Assembly (NCBI GenBank): GCA_001872735.1
Contig: MNWT01000022.1
Coordinates: 1-64,000 of the forward strand
Reading direction: 5' to 3'
Length of the DNA: 64,000 nt
Origin: Verrucomicrobia bacterium CG1_02_43_26
GTDB taxonomy: Bacteria; Verrucomicrobiota; Verrucomicrobiia; Opitutales; CG1-02-43-26
Of the stretch, positions 1-8,430 are shown one piece after another (within the stretch, counting starts at the first letter, position 1; the number at the start of each line of letters is the position of its first letter). The notes beneath the pieces were generated by a model. That model was not told where the DNA came from. It searched no databases and was given only the letters and a program-made list of their open reading frames with translations. The position numbers were made by a program, and so were the translations under genes.

Positions 1-1
1 G

Positions 2-229
2 GCAAGGGAAGGCAAATTGCCAGCGATGATAATAGCGTTAAAAGACAGCGGTTTCTCCCCAGAAGACATCATAAAACTCCTGTCCATCACAAATAAGGAC
101 GGCTACACGCTTTTATTTGGTGGTGAAGACAATGAAGATTTAATCAAAACCTTAGAGGAGGTAGGGCTTAAGAAAGACGATCTCAAGCCATTATATCTGA
201 GATGGAAAGGGATTGAAAAGTCGAATTGA
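2..229 (+). CDS. 3' fragment of an unrecognised protein, ending inside an IS30 remnant
   Basis: The reading frame is open from the window edge, so the true start lies upstream. About 75 residues are visible. They are soluble and Leu/Lys-rich, and a stretch reading NKDGYTLLF loosely recalls an ankyrin-type turn, but one unit is not enough to call a repeat. The last residues (GIEKSN and the stop) fall in sequence that aligns with the left terminal repeat of the IS30-derived elements at 13962 and 15799. The natural C-terminus has therefore probably been replaced by insertion of a now-degenerate element. I do not recognise the family. Confidence 0.5.
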   Translation, partial: AREGKLPAMIIALKDSGFSPEDIIKLLSITNKDGYTLLFGGEDNEDLIKTLEEVGLKKDDLKPLYLRWKGIEKSN

Positions 230-490
230 AACATTTGTTGAAAAAAATTTAAAAAGAGTTAAAGAATTGGCGCAAAAACGGAAGAAAAATTCCACAAAAG
301 TTAAATCATAAATAGAATTTCCTCGAGATTAATTGATCCTATTGATGAAGGTTTGGATCTGAGATGCCGAAAACGCAGCCACAAATTGGAAAGAGAAATA
401 CAAGTGCAACACCTTTGGGAAACAGAGTCGGGAAAACCTGAGTGGTAAAATTGCAAAATATTCCTTCTTGCAACATCGGGGCATGAGATG
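211..490. mobile_element. Highly degenerate miniature IS30-family remnant
   Basis: The left end (from 211) matches the left end at 13962 at about 18 of 24 bases, including the TCGAA core. The interior contains a block (about 270-350, with GATGAAGGTTTG) that clearly aligns with the first IS30 remnant. The right end (about 450-490) keeps the spaced ATTGCAA, CTTGCAA and TGAGATG blocks seen at the right ends of the other two copies. No transposase reading frame remains. At about 280 bp it is the shortest and most decayed of three related copies in this window. The rest of this gene-free stretch up to sufT shows nothing else I can name. Confidence 0.6.
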
Positions 491-526
491 ATAGCTTAGT
501 GGCCTTTAACTTGCGTGCGCACCCTT

Positions 527-1087
527 ATGTCTTCGGAAAACCATAAAATTCTTTCCCGCGAATGCCAGGCCACTATGATCCCGGTCGGCGATCATGTAAA
601 CCTGCCCGCCGGCACTAAAGTGACCATTACTCACCGCCTGGGCGGCAACTTCACCGTCACATCAGATTACGGCATGTTTCGGATTCAAGGTAAAGATGCT
701 GATGCCATCGGTGAGCCTATCCCTGCCGAAGTCCCCCAAGAAGAAGAAAGCACACCCGAGAATCATGATGGCTCGGTTGACGAAGAAGCCCTCTGGTCAG
801 CCCTTAAAAAGGTCTTCGATCCAGAAATACCCGTCAACATTGTCGATCTAGGCCTCATTTACTCCCTCCAAACCACTCCTTTGGAAACGGGAGGAAACCA
901 TGTACTCGTCCACATGACATTGACAGCGCCCGGCTGTGGCATGGGCCCGGTCATCGCCGAAGACGCAAAGAACCAACTTTTGGCAGTCAACGGAATCAAA
1001 GACGCGACTGTTGACATTGTCTGGGATCCTCCCTGGAATCAAGACATGATCTCGGAAGAAGGCAAAATGCAACTTGGCCTCATCTAA
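527..1087 (+). CDS. sufT: SufT family Fe-S cluster assembly protein
   Basis: About 186 residues. The N-terminal part (about 1-70) carries the SufT-type segment with [19 protein letters not shown]. The C-terminal half (about 85-185) is a DUF59/MIP18 domain with the [16 protein letters not shown] block and the APGCGMG motif holding the conserved cysteine, ending in the typical [11 protein letters not shown] segment. SufT helps mature or traffic Fe-S clusters in the cytosol, often together with the SUF system. No other suf genes are next to it here. The ATG at 527 is preferred; an in-frame GTG at 515 would add four residues, and neither has a clear Shine-Dalgarno. Family assignment is firm; exact role is known only from homologs. 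Confidence 0.88.
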   Translation: MSSENHKILSRECQATMIPVGDHVNLPAGTKVTITHRLGGNFTVTSDYGMFRIQGKDADAIGEPIPAEVPQEEESTPENHDGSVDEEALWSALKKVFDPEIPVNIVDLGLIYSLQTTPLETGGNHVLVHMTLTAPGCGMGPVIAEDAKNQLLAVNGIKDATVDIVWDPPWNQDMISEEGKMQLGLI

Positions 1088-1174
1088 GAAGCGTAATTTT
1101 GTGTTGCTCGTTTAGCATTAACCCATTAGGTTAAGAGTTACTTGTTGGTAAGTAACCCTACACCCCATGACGTT

Positions 1175-1948
1175 ATGAGAAAATACAATGCCATTTACGC
1201 CCTAATAATGAGTTTTTACTCAAAAGCTTTTTATAGAGATGTTGCCCGCAATTGGACAGGAACCGGCTTCGCCTTCCTCTTCTTTCTAGCAGCTCTCCTG
1301 GCTGTACCCGCAGCATTCGTCATACAAGTTGGGATTGGCAATACCCTTCAAAAGGATGTACAAGGCCTTGTGGACCAGATGCCTGATATGAATATTAAAG
1401 AAGGCATTCTCTCTACCCCAAACAATAAAACGTACGAAATACGCGATACCGATACACAGGAGCTGATTGCCCTCATCTCACCCACGAACGCTACCCTTGC
1501 TGAGAACGGAGAAGAGCCAAAAATCCTGGTACAGCGCACAGAGGTAATCATCCGCAAAAACAGCTACGAAACAAGAACGTATAGCTTTGCGAACATAAAA
1601 GACCTCCATGTAGACCAAAAGATGGCCTACAAATGGCTAAACATGGCAGTCAAATGGTCCGGAATCACACTCTACCCGCTTATTGTACTGGGCTTATATA
1701 TCTCCGGAATTCTGTACGCGCTCTTATTATCGATATTGACCCTTATTCTTAGCTTAATCATCCGCGCGCACTTCACCTATTTACAGTGTCTACGCACCAC
1801 GGTGTTGGCAATGACCCCTGCCCTTCTGCTTAAAGTGATCGATATTATGGGTTATATACGCATTCCGGGTTATGTCTTTTTCATTATTGTGGTATTCTAC
1901 GTTATCCTTGCCCTCATCTTCAATAAAGGCAAACACGCTAAAGAATAA
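1175..1948 (+). CDS. DUF1189-like integral membrane protein
   Basis: About 257 residues from ATG 1175; a TTG at 1142 would add 11 residues. The N-terminus (SFYSKAFYRDVARNWTGTG followed by a hydrophobic helix) is typical of DUF1189 membrane proteins. One membrane segment lies near residues 25-50. An extracytoplasmic loop of about 110 residues follows, and then three or four C-terminal helices. The function of this family is not established. It stands alone between sufT and the oppositely oriented metal transporter, with its stop only 3 bases from that operon's last stop. I assign the family by resemblance of the N-terminal block and topology, so this is moderate confidence. Confidence 0.6.
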   Translation: MRKYNAIYALIMSFYSKAFYRDVARNWTGTGFAFLFFLAALLAVPAAFVIQVGIGNTLQKDVQGLVDQMPDMNIKEGILSTPNNKTYEIRDTDTQELIALISPTNATLAENGEEPKILVQRTEVIIRKNSYETRTYSFANIKDLHVDQKMAYKWLNMAVKWSGITLYPLIVLGLYISGILYALLLSILTLILSLIIRAHFTYLQCLRTTVLAMTPALLLKVIDIMGYIRIPGYVFFIIVVFYVILALIFNKGKHAKE

Positions 1949-1950
1949 TA

Positions 1951-2790
1951 TCAGCACACAGATTTATTCTGCCACAATTTGTCCGAAATTGTGCGATAGA
2001 ACCATGTGATCAAAAAGATAAGCGAGCACACAATCACGATTGCGGCACCTGATGATATTCTAAAGTGGTAGGATATAACCAATCCCGCTATGCCCGAAAA
2101 GACGGCTATGCAAGCAGAAGCTAGCATAATAGACTTCACTGATCGGCCAATAAGACAAGCACTTGCCGCAGGAGTGATCAGTAAGGCAGTTGTCAGCAAA
2201 GCGCCCACAATCTGCACGGCTGAAACGACACTGAGAGCGATTAAAAAGAGTAAAACGTATCGAATTTTACCCGGATTAATTCCAATCGTTTTGGAATAGT
2301 CCGGATCGTAAGAGCTCAGTTTCAGTTCCTTATATAAGGCAAAGACCACGCTCAATACGACAATTGTAACGCCGCTCATAAACAGCAAATCCTGTGAAGT
2401 AATGCCCAAAACGCTCCCAAAAAGAATGCTACCAAAATCACGAAAAGAGCGAATAAAACTCATCATCAGAACACCCAAGGCAAACATGGCAGATAAAACG
2501 ACGCCTATGGCGGTGTCCTCTCTAATTTCCTTTCGCGAAGAAAGCCAACCCACACCAAATGCGGTTATTACACTAGCTCCCAAAGCTCCCCAAACCATGG
2601 CAAACCCCTTTATGTAAGCAAATACGATACCCGGAAGTATTGTATGGGAAAGAGCGCCCCCGATAAAAGACATACGCCTGAGCACAACATAAGTACCAAT
2701 AATGGAGCAATTGATCCCTGCGAGCGCAACACCACATATCGCCTTTTGCATAAAAGGGTAAGAAAAGGGGTCTGTTAACCAAGATAGCAT
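1951..2790 (-). CDS. Zinc/manganese ABC transporter, membrane permease
   Basis: 279 residues, almost entirely hydrophobic, with seven or eight predicted membrane helices. It is of the ABC-3 (ZnuB/MntB/TroC) family, with the family-typical N-terminal GTYVVLRRMSFIGGALSH block and the central GALLTTALLITPAA segment. It forms the inner-membrane channel through which the metal delivered by the binding protein enters the cell. It is the last gene of a three-gene operon (binding protein, ATPase, permease), with only 3 bases between it and the ATPase gene. Length is normal for the family. Zn versus Mn cannot be decided from this subunit. Confidence 0.9.
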   Translation of the reverse strand: MLSWLTDPFSYPFMQKAICGVALAGINCSIIGTYVVLRRMSFIGGALSHTILPGIVFAYIKGFAMVWGALGASVITAFGVGWLSSRKEIREDTAIGVVLSAMFALGVLMMSFIRSFRDFGSILFGSVLGITSQDLLFMSGVTIVVLSVVFALYKELKLSSYDPDYSKTIGINPGKIRYVLLFLIALSVVSAVQIVGALLTTALLITPAASACLIGRSVKSIMLASACIAVFSGIAGLVISYHFRISSGAAIVIVCSLIFLITWFYRTISDKLWQNKSVC

Positions 2791-2793
2791 ATA

Positions 2794-3537
2794 TTAAGAA
2801 TCCTCCATTTTATGCTTACTGGCCCATTGAGCAGAGTTGACCTGTTTACCATCATGCATAAAGTATGCATTATCAAAATCTGTTTCCAGTCCTCCTAAGT
2901 CATGAGTCGCCATAAAAACTGTTTTACCCTTGTTACGCAAATCATCCAAGACAATTGAAATAATGTGCCGATTACGAGCATCAATCGCACTCAAAGGTTC
3001 ATCGAGTAAAAATAAATCTGCCTTATGAACTAAAGCTCGACCCAGCAAAGCGCGCTGCTTCTGGCCTCCGGAAAGATGTTGAATGGAGTTATTTTTCAGT
3101 TCTACTAGCTGAAGGAGCTCCAGCGTTTCATTCACTATTTTGCGATCCGATTTAGAAGGATACTGTAACCACCCGAGATGAACGTACCTACCCGCTAATA
3201 AAAAATCGAACAGCGAAACGGGAAATGACCAGTCAATAGCGGCTCCTTGAGGTAAATAAGCAACTTGGTGAAGACATCCACCCACGTTATGGCCAAAGAC
3301 CTTTAATGTACCAGAAACAATAGGCAACAGACCTGCTATAGCCTTGAGGAGAGTGGATTTACCAGCGCCATTAGCCCCCACCAGAGCAACTCGCATGCCT
3401 TGGGCAATCGTAATAGAAATATCCTTGAGCGCGGATCTATTGCCCCCCGGATAACCCGAATAAACATGGTGAGCCTCTAGTGCCGGAGCAGCCAGGAGTT
3501 TCTCATGTTCACAGGGTCCTTGATAGGGGAATTTCAC
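2794..3537 (-). CDS. Zinc/manganese ABC transporter, ATPase
   Basis: 247 residues. Walker A is GANGAGKST at residues 54-62, the ABC signature LSGGQ is at about 155-159, and Walker B (DLFLLDE) is at about 174-180, followed by a D-loop and an H-loop histidine (MATHD). This is the energy-coupling subunit of an ABC metal importer of the ZnuC/MntA type. The first 20 residues, rich in charged residues and one Cys, precede the usual family start; ATG 3537 remains the only good start. It lies 10 bases after the binding-protein gene and 3 before the permease, so co-translation is likely. Confidence 0.93.
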   Translation of the reverse strand: MKFPYQGPCEHEKLLAAPALEAHHVYSGYPGGNRSALKDISITIAQGMRVALVGANGAGKSTLLKAIAGLLPIVSGTLKVFGHNVGGCLHQVAYLPQGAAIDWSFPVSLFDFLLAGRYVHLGWLQYPSKSDRKIVNETLELLQLVELKNNSIQHLSGGQKQRALLGRALVHKADLFLLDEPLSAIDARNRHIISIVLDDLRNKGKTVFMATHDLGGLETDFDNAYFMHDGKQVNSAQWASKHKMEDS

Positions 3538-3547
3538 AATCTAATAA

Positions 3548-4639
3548 TCACTTATTATTCAAAGCTTTGACAATAGCATTCACATTATAATGCATCATGT
3601 CAACATAGGTACTCCCCTCAGAGCCCTCTTTACCCAGCGCTCCTGTGTAGAGCAAAATAGGTTTAGGTAAACCCGCCTCACGCGCCAACTGATCAATCAA
3701 GATAGGGTTTTGTATATTTTCACCAAAAACGGCCCGAACCTGATTGGCCTTAATAAGGTCAACTAATTGCGCAAACTTTTGAGCTGAAGGATCCTGAGTA
3801 TCGGTTGTAACGGAGTCTAAAACGCTTCCGAGATAGCAAAAGTGGTAACGCTGGGCAAAGTATGCCAAGTTATCGTGGTTAGAAACTAAAATGCGCTGAT
3901 CTTTAGGTAATACACTCACCTGCTTCTTTATCCAGTTGTCTAGAACAACCAAACTGGCGATGTAGGTATTGGCACGCTCCTCATAATAGGCAGCATGTTT
4001 TTCATCAATATCCGCTAACGTATCCCGAATCGTGAGTACCGAAATCATGGCACGATTAACATCGAACCAGAAATGAGGGTCATACTCACCATGATCATGC
4101 GCGTGGTGCGACTCTGTTGCTGAAGCTTCGTTAGCAACGGCAGCAGGCTTATTAGCATCGATTTGCTTTTCTTTATCCTCATGTGCGCAAGAACAGCAGC
4201 AAGGTTTACAAGCCTTTTTATCAAGGAGCGGTTGTTGCTTATTTCTTGGTTCCAGATAGCTTGAGGCAGTTAGGAATGCTATACCATCGCTAATAATAAC
4301 ACGTTCGGCTTTCGAATTCGAAGCCTTGTATAGCTTATCCAGCCAATATTCCAGCCCAAGGCCATTTTCAAATATTACATCAGCCTCCGCAAGTGCAATG
4401 GCATCCGCGGGCGTAGGCTCAAACGTATGAACATCGCTTTCACGCCCAACCAGAACAGTGAGGTTAATATCAGTTCCACCAACCTGGTGAACCCAATCGC
4501 CAAGGATGCTGTAGGTTGCTACCACATTAAGTTTATGGTCATTTCCCTGTGCGAAAGCGACATGGCTAATAGCAATCATTGCGGCACAGAAAATTATTTT
4601 TTGCACAAAGAGAGGTCGAGGAAAGCTACAATTTTTCAT
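3548..4639 (-). CDS. Zinc/manganese-binding periplasmic protein with Cys/His-rich loop
   Basis: 363 residues with a signal peptide (about 1-30, ending AFAQG). It is a cluster A-I substrate-binding protein: the N-lobe has NVVATYSILGDWV and VHTFEPTPAD (ligand H71), and the C-lobe has the DPHFWFD, SNHDNLAYF and FGENIQ ligand blocks. Between the lobes lies a long insertion (about 135-186) with CKPCCCSC at 144-151 followed by a HHAHDH stretch at 178-183. His-rich loops are known in ZnuA proteins and favour Zn2+; the cysteine cluster is unusual. First gene of the operon with the ATPase and permease. I saw no convincing Zur or MntR operator upstream. Confidence 0.9.
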   Translation of the reverse strand: MKNCSFPRPLFVQKIIFCAAMIAISHVAFAQGNDHKLNVVATYSILGDWVHQVGGTDINLTVLVGRESDVHTFEPTPADAIALAEADVIFENGLGLEYWLDKLYKASNSKAERVIISDGIAFLTASSYLEPRNKQQPLLDKKACKPCCCSCAHEDKEKQIDANKPAAVANEASATESHHAHDHGEYDPHFWFDVNRAMISVLTIRDTLADIDEKHAAYYEERANTYIASLVVLDNWIKKQVSVLPKDQRILVSNHDNLAYFAQRYHFCYLGSVLDSVTTDTQDPSAQKFAQLVDLIKANQVRAVFGENIQNPILIDQLAREAGLPKPILLYTGALGKEGSEGSTYVDMMHYNVNAIVKALNNK

Positions 4640-4962
4640 TGTTATTTTTGAGATATGTAATAGGTTAATTGAGGGAGCTAGATTATTATCAAGAAGGGCA
4701 AAATCCTAAACAACGGTTCCGGAAATGCCAATATAATTAATTCGCTGAATCAAAAATAAGCACTGTAAATTTTTTATTCCATGTTATCGACACCCGCCCC
4801 CTTCCGGCCAAAGCGATAACGTTTCAAGTCAGTTAATTGGTTAAAAAACAAGCATCTCGTTCCCGATGATCCACTAAATGAAAAAAAAGCTTTACATACC
4901 TCCCAAAATGTATTTTGCTTGTATCTTCACTAAAGAGCATTTTTGAAGTAATTTATATCATT
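4640..4962. other. Gene-free intergenic region between metal importer and mini-protein
   Basis: About 320 bases between divergent genes, with no ORF of note. It must contain the promoters of the metal importer (leftward) and of the ribosomal mini-protein gene (rightward). I could not find a convincing -35/-10 pair or a clear operator palindrome on either strand. Confidence 0.5.
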
Positions 4963-5058
4963 ATGGGAAATCTTAAGAAAAAAAGACGTTTAAAGATAAA
5001 CAAGCACAAACGCAGGAAACGTTCCCGCGAGAATCGCCATAAGAAGCGTACTTGGTAG
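4963..5058 (+). CDS. AURKAIP1/COX24-domain ribosomal mini-protein
   Basis: 31 residues, extremely basic: it begins [20 protein letters not shown] and ends in a KKRTW tail. This is the signature of the small COX24/AURKAIP1-domain proteins found in Bacteroidota, Verrucomicrobiota and relatives. They are related to the C-terminal segment of a mitochondrial small-subunit ribosomal protein and are thought to be 30S-associated. The gene is too short for most gene callers. It is followed at once by two hairpins, the second a clear intrinsic terminator, so it is a single-gene transcript. The call rests on near-identity to the family pattern. Confidence 0.88.
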   Translation: MGNLKKKRRLKINKHKRRKRSRENRHKKRTW

Positions 5059-5062
5059 TTTA

Positions 5063-5084
5063 TATAGCACTTTAGGGTGCTATA
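5063..5084 (+). other. Perfect 8-bp hairpin downstream of the mini-protein gene
   Basis: TATAGCAC and GTGCTATA pair perfectly around a six-base loop, 4 bases after the stop codon. No T-run follows directly; the terminator hairpin lies 20 bases further on. It may protect the 3' end of the short mRNA. Confidence 0.5.
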
Positions 5085-5104
5085 AGATGCTCAAATCTAT
5101 TTTC

Positions 5105-5136
5105 AAAGCCAAAAACAATGTTTTTGGCTTTTTTGT
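5105..5136 (+). terminator. Rho-independent terminator
   Basis: A 12-bp stem (AAAGCCAAAAAC / GTTTTTGGCTTT) with a three-base loop runs directly into a T-tract. It ends the mini-protein transcript and lies in the convergent gap before csrA. Confidence 0.85.
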
Positions 5137-5191
5137 TGTCTATTGTGATTCAATTGAGGGTGCTGAGCCTACAAAATCGGTTAAAGCTGCT

Positions 5192-5485
5192 TTATTCTTG
5201 CAAGAAAGAAGCTGAAGTATTTTTGGTCTTCTTATCTTGGACAGCCCTCAAGGCCTCTTTAGGCAAGGACAGGCGCTGATTTCCCTTTTGCTTACGCAAA
5301 GCAGCTTCCTTATTACTCTCCATCACGGAATCGAAGACCTCCTTACGGAAGATAGAGATTTTTCTAGGAGCCTCGATGGCTAACTTGACAAGATCCTTCT
5401 CTATCTTGGCTATTTTAACTAAGATTTCGTCTTCCCCGGAGCCAATAATAATAGACTCCCCCTCTTTTCTTGAAAGAACTAACAT
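5192..5485 (-). CDS. csrA: CsrA translational regulator with extended C-terminus
   Basis: 97 residues. The N-terminal ~55 residues are the CsrA fold ([15 protein letters not shown], then [28 protein letters not shown]), a dimeric RNA-binding protein that recognises GGA in hairpin loops and often represses translation. The tail of about 40 residues, Lys/Gln/Ala-rich, is longer than in the usual 60-70 residue proteins. Last gene of the flagellar operon, directly after fliW, whose product typically antagonises CsrA, and so positioned for the flagellin/FliW/CsrA feedback loop. A strong Shine-Dalgarno (AGGAGG, 8 bases from ATG) sits in a hairpin that may allow autoregulation. Confidence 0.95.
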   Translation of the reverse strand: MLVLSRKEGESIIIGSGEDEILVKIAKIEKDLVKLAIEAPRKISIFRKEVFDSVMESNKEAALRKQKGNQRLSLPKEALRAVQDKKTKNTSASFLQE

Positions 5486-5499
5486 AGGAGATTCCTCCT
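5486..5499 (-). promoter_or_regulatory. Hairpin occluding the csrA ribosome binding site, with GGA motifs
   Basis: On the minus strand, AGGAG-GAAT-CTCCT stands immediately before the csrA ATG. The 5-bp stem uses the Shine-Dalgarno as its 5' arm, and two GGA trinucleotides overlap the arm and loop. CsrA proteins bind GGA motifs in such hairpins, so autorepression is a reasonable inference. Confidence 0.5.
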
Positions 5500-5527
5500 C
5501 TTATTAAAGCTGAGTTTTGTTAGAGTA

Positions 5528-5986
5528 TTAATCTTCATAAAGCAAGTGTCTGGGAGAATATTCATTAAAATTCTCTATGATAACCTGCTTCCCCTTCAAG
5601 GTTTTTTTATTAATCAATAACGGAGCTACCAAATTAACCGTAACAACCCTGCCGCCACCGGTATTATGTATTGTCACAATATTGAGCAAGCAAGTACCAT
5701 CCGATTCAGAAATATTGAGCTGCTCGACATCATCCTCAGAAATTCTGATTGAGTAGTTATCGATTAAGCCCGCTGGTTCTACCACAAAGAATTCCAGCGC
5801 CTCTTCCTTAGTAGGACCCTGTTGCGTTTCTCTTAATCGCATAAAAGGGAGTTCGCCCTCATCATAAACGATTTCCATTTCTCTTAATTCCGAAAACCCA
5901 AGCAACCCCCGAACGAGCTTGATCTTATGGGCATCTTTGGGCATTTCCATTGTTATCGCGTTATCTTGATCTAACTTCATGTACAT
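5528..5986 (-). CDS. fliW: FliW flagellar assembly factor
   Basis: 152 residues, a normal length. Family features are the IKLVRGLLGFSELREMEI block near residues 22-40, the central FFVVEPAGLIDNYSIRIS segment and the C-terminal VNLVAPLLINKKTLKGKQVI block. FliW binds newly made flagellin and, when free, binds CsrA allosterically, releasing repression of flagellar mRNAs. It lies between flgL and csrA in the same orientation, the standard arrangement. The first ATG (5986) gives MYMKLDQ; the second, two codons later, is an equally possible start. No Shine-Dalgarno is evident, which is common in this window. Confidence 0.93.
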   Translation of the reverse strand: MYMKLDQDNAITMEMPKDAHKIKLVRGLLGFSELREMEIVYDEGELPFMRLRETQQGPTKEEALEFFVVEPAGLIDNYSIRISEDDVEQLNISESDGTCLLNIVTIHNTGGGRVVTVNLVAPLLINKKTLKGKQVIIENFNEYSPRHLLYED

Positions 5987-6016
5987 AGTATTTGTGGGGT
6001 TAATTGTGAAATTGCT

Positions 6017-6925
6017 CTACCTGATATAATTCATCAGAGACTCGCTCATTACTCTAGCGGCGCCCTGCATGGCTGCCGTGTAAGCTGTCTGAATTTTATT
6101 TAATTCTAAAATGGTTTGTGACATATCCGCATCAACATCACCGGAAATACTTTTATCCAAATTTTGATAAGATGCGCTATTTTGAGATTTAGCGGTCTGA
6201 ACCCGCATTAATTTTGCACCCATGGTGCTGAGACTGTCCACGATGTCGTTCTCAGAAGTGATTAAAGCAGTCTGGGAGGAAGTAACAGCGGTTGTATTAC
6301 TTGATTCCAAAGCGTCCCTTAAATTCAAAATATTATTAATGGCAGTCAGCATCTTATTATTTTCAGCCCCACCGGTATGGGGATCCACCATGGCATTTTC
6401 GGAAATGGAAAAACTAGCGGAACCACTATTTCCGACATAAGTTACGGCGGTTATTTTCCCATTTGAATCACGCGTTGTTGAAAAAGGACTTGCAGACGTT
6501 GCTGTTCCCGCAAACAGAGGGTCATCCAGGTATTCCGAGTTTGAGGATGATACCGCTTGCTCCAGAAGCTGATTTACTTCTTTTGCATAGTCTGTGTAAT
6601 TTCTTGTTGAAACTCCGGATTGCGTAACCGTTGCAATTTCTTGAGCTCTGCTGACGGTTGACTTAAGACTTTGAATAGCATTCACGCTCATATTGAGCAC
6701 ATTTTCTGCTCTTTGAGCATTTTTTTGATATTGAGTTAAATCTCGCTGTAAAGACTGATAACCAATCGCTCGAGCTGCGGCAGCGGGATCATCACTCGCA
6801 ACGGCCACTCTTTGACCGGAAGAAATTTGAGCCATTAATTGAAATTGACGACCATTCAGCTTCATTAAATTCATCTGTAAGTCTGTCGTAAAAGTATTAC
6901 TGGCTGCTCTAATTATTTCACTCAT
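6017..6925 (-). CDS. flgL: FlgL, hook-filament junction protein (HAP3)
   Basis: 302 residues. The N-terminal D0/D1 region has the typical LNGRQFQLMAQISSGQRVAVASDDPAAAARA segment (flagellin-like), and the C-terminal helix ends in QTAYTAAMQGAARVMSESLMNYIR. The middle Ser/Thr/Asn-rich region is the exposed domain. FlgL is exported and joins the hook (with FlgK) to the filament. AAGGAG lies about 13 bases before the ATG. It sits between flgK and fliW in the operon. The flagellin gene itself is not in this window. Confidence 0.93.
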   Translation of the reverse strand: MSEIIRAASNTFTTDLQMNLMKLNGRQFQLMAQISSGQRVAVASDDPAAAARAIGYQSLQRDLTQYQKNAQRAENVLNMSVNAIQSLKSTVSRAQEIATVTQSGVSTRNYTDYAKEVNQLLEQAVSSSNSEYLDDPLFAGTATSASPFSTTRDSNGKITAVTYVGNSGSASFSISENAMVDPHTGGAENNKMLTAINNILNLRDALESSNTTAVTSSQTALITSENDIVDSLSTMGAKLMRVQTAKSQNSASYQNLDKSISGDVDADMSQTILELNKIQTAYTAAMQGAARVMSESLMNYIR

Positions 6926-6978
6926 CGATTATATGTCTCCTTTTTTCCTTAAAGTTTATACTCGGCTTGCCTCTTTAA

Positions 6979-8412
6979 TTAACGAACCAATCCGACGAGC
7001 TCGTCCATTAACTGACTAATGACTGACATTACGCGCGCACTAGCCTGGTATGCTTTCTGATATCTCATAAGATTCGTGACCTCTTCATCCAGTGAAACCC
7101 CGCCGATCGTTGCGCGTTGTTTCTTATAGGACTGTAAAGCAAGATCTGAGCCAGATAATGCAGATTTTGCAGACGTAACCTCTTTGGCTACACCGGTGTT
7201 TATTTGATTAAAATAATCCGTAAACGTACCATTGATTGAGGCTCCCGAACCGGTTGAGAAAGTCTGGTCTACCAGACCAGCAACGGCAATGGCTAGCTCG
7301 TTCGCAGAAGCGGCTGACGTATTCGTTGTTTTAAGCGAAGTTACTGTAAGATTGGGATCAAGCGCAATCGTTGCCGCCGTTGTTCCCGTTGATAAAAAGA
7401 AATCCTGGCCTGTGGCGCTTGTAGGATTATAAGCTGTATTAACGGAACCAACAATTTGCGACGTGAGCGCATTCAGCTGCGTTTGGGTTTGGGCTAAAAC
7501 ACCGGTTCTAACAGATTGAACCCCACCTAGTGAGCCGGATTTAACATCCAAAGTAGCCGATGAAGTCCCACTAGCAACAAAGCTCGTACCATTATAATTG
7601 AGCGCGTTATCAACCACGCCTTTATTGACTAAAACGATATCATTTCCTGAAGTATCCTGGATAACAACCTGTACATTACCCGGCGAACTATCAATCGGTT
7701 TTACATTAAAATTAACATATTGGGCTAATTCTTCATATACCCCCTGTAATTCATCCCGCACTTCAAGTGCGGATCCCGGTTTACCCACCTCAAGTCGGGA
7801 TATAGCGGTGTTAAAAGTTGCGATTTTACCCAAGAGATCATTTACCTTATTAACATCTCCATTAATCGTCTCAACCGCACTGGCATCGACCGTTGCCAGA
7901 CGACTAGAAACGAGGTTCAACTTACTTACCAACGCAGATGCCTTTTCCACCAAAACAACCTTTTGGCTAGAATCGGTAGGCGTAGCAGACAATCCCTTAA
8001 AGGCGTTAAAAAAATCATCAATACCCTGTGCTATTCCCCCGGTTGAACCATTATCACTCGTAGTACTGATAGAACTTGTAGTTTGTGAGCGATCGATTTT
8101 TTCGCCAATGGCAGTTTCGATACTTGCAGAGAAAATTTGTTGTGATTTTAGAGAACCCTGCACCATGCCCTCTTTCACAATTTGATTATCTAAAATGACA
8201 TTACGTACATTTTGAATGGTAGATATTTCGATGCCTAAGCTTTCCACACCACTACCCGCTAACGTAGAACCCGCTGTAGAGATAATGGCATACTGACGCG
8301 CGTATTTATCATTATTAAGATTGGCAATATTATTGCCCGCAATCGTAGCCTGCTTGGCATGGATATCCAAGGCCGTTGCTGCTTGTTTTAATCCTGAAAA
8401 TAATCCTGACAT
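6979..8412 (-). CDS. flgK: FlgK, hook-associated protein 1
   Basis: 477 residues, at the short end for FlgK. The N-terminus has the rod/hook-type motif (TIAGNNIANLNNDKYARQ) within a helical D0 region, and residues about 85-200 contain the HAP1-specific helical block (GIAQGIDDFFNAFKGLSATPTDS). The C-terminus ends with the conserved DEEVTNLMRYQKAYQASARVM helix. Exported without a signal peptide, it forms the first hook-filament junction ring. Downstream of flgN, its expected chaperone gene, and upstream of flgL. Confidence 0.95.
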   Translation of the reverse strand: MSGLFSGLKQAATALDIHAKQATIAGNNIANLNNDKYARQYAIISTAGSTLAGSGVESLGIEISTIQNVRNVILDNQIVKEGMVQGSLKSQQIFSASIETAIGEKIDRSQTTSSISTTSDNGSTGGIAQGIDDFFNAFKGLSATPTDSSQKVVLVEKASALVSKLNLVSSRLATVDASAVETINGDVNKVNDLLGKIATFNTAISRLEVGKPGSALEVRDELQGVYEELAQYVNFNVKPIDSSPGNVQVVIQDTSGNDIVLVNKGVVDNALNYNGTSFVASGTSSATLDVKSGSLGGVQSVRTGVLAQTQTQLNALTSQIVGSVNTAYNPTSATGQDFFLSTGTTAATIALDPNLTVTSLKTTNTSAASANELAIAVAGLVDQTFSTGSGASINGTFTDYFNQINTGVAKEVTSAKSALSGSDLALQSYKKQRATIGGVSLDEEVTNLMRYQKAYQASARVMSVISQLMDELVGLVR

Positions 8413-8430
8413 ATATTATTAAAAAACTTG

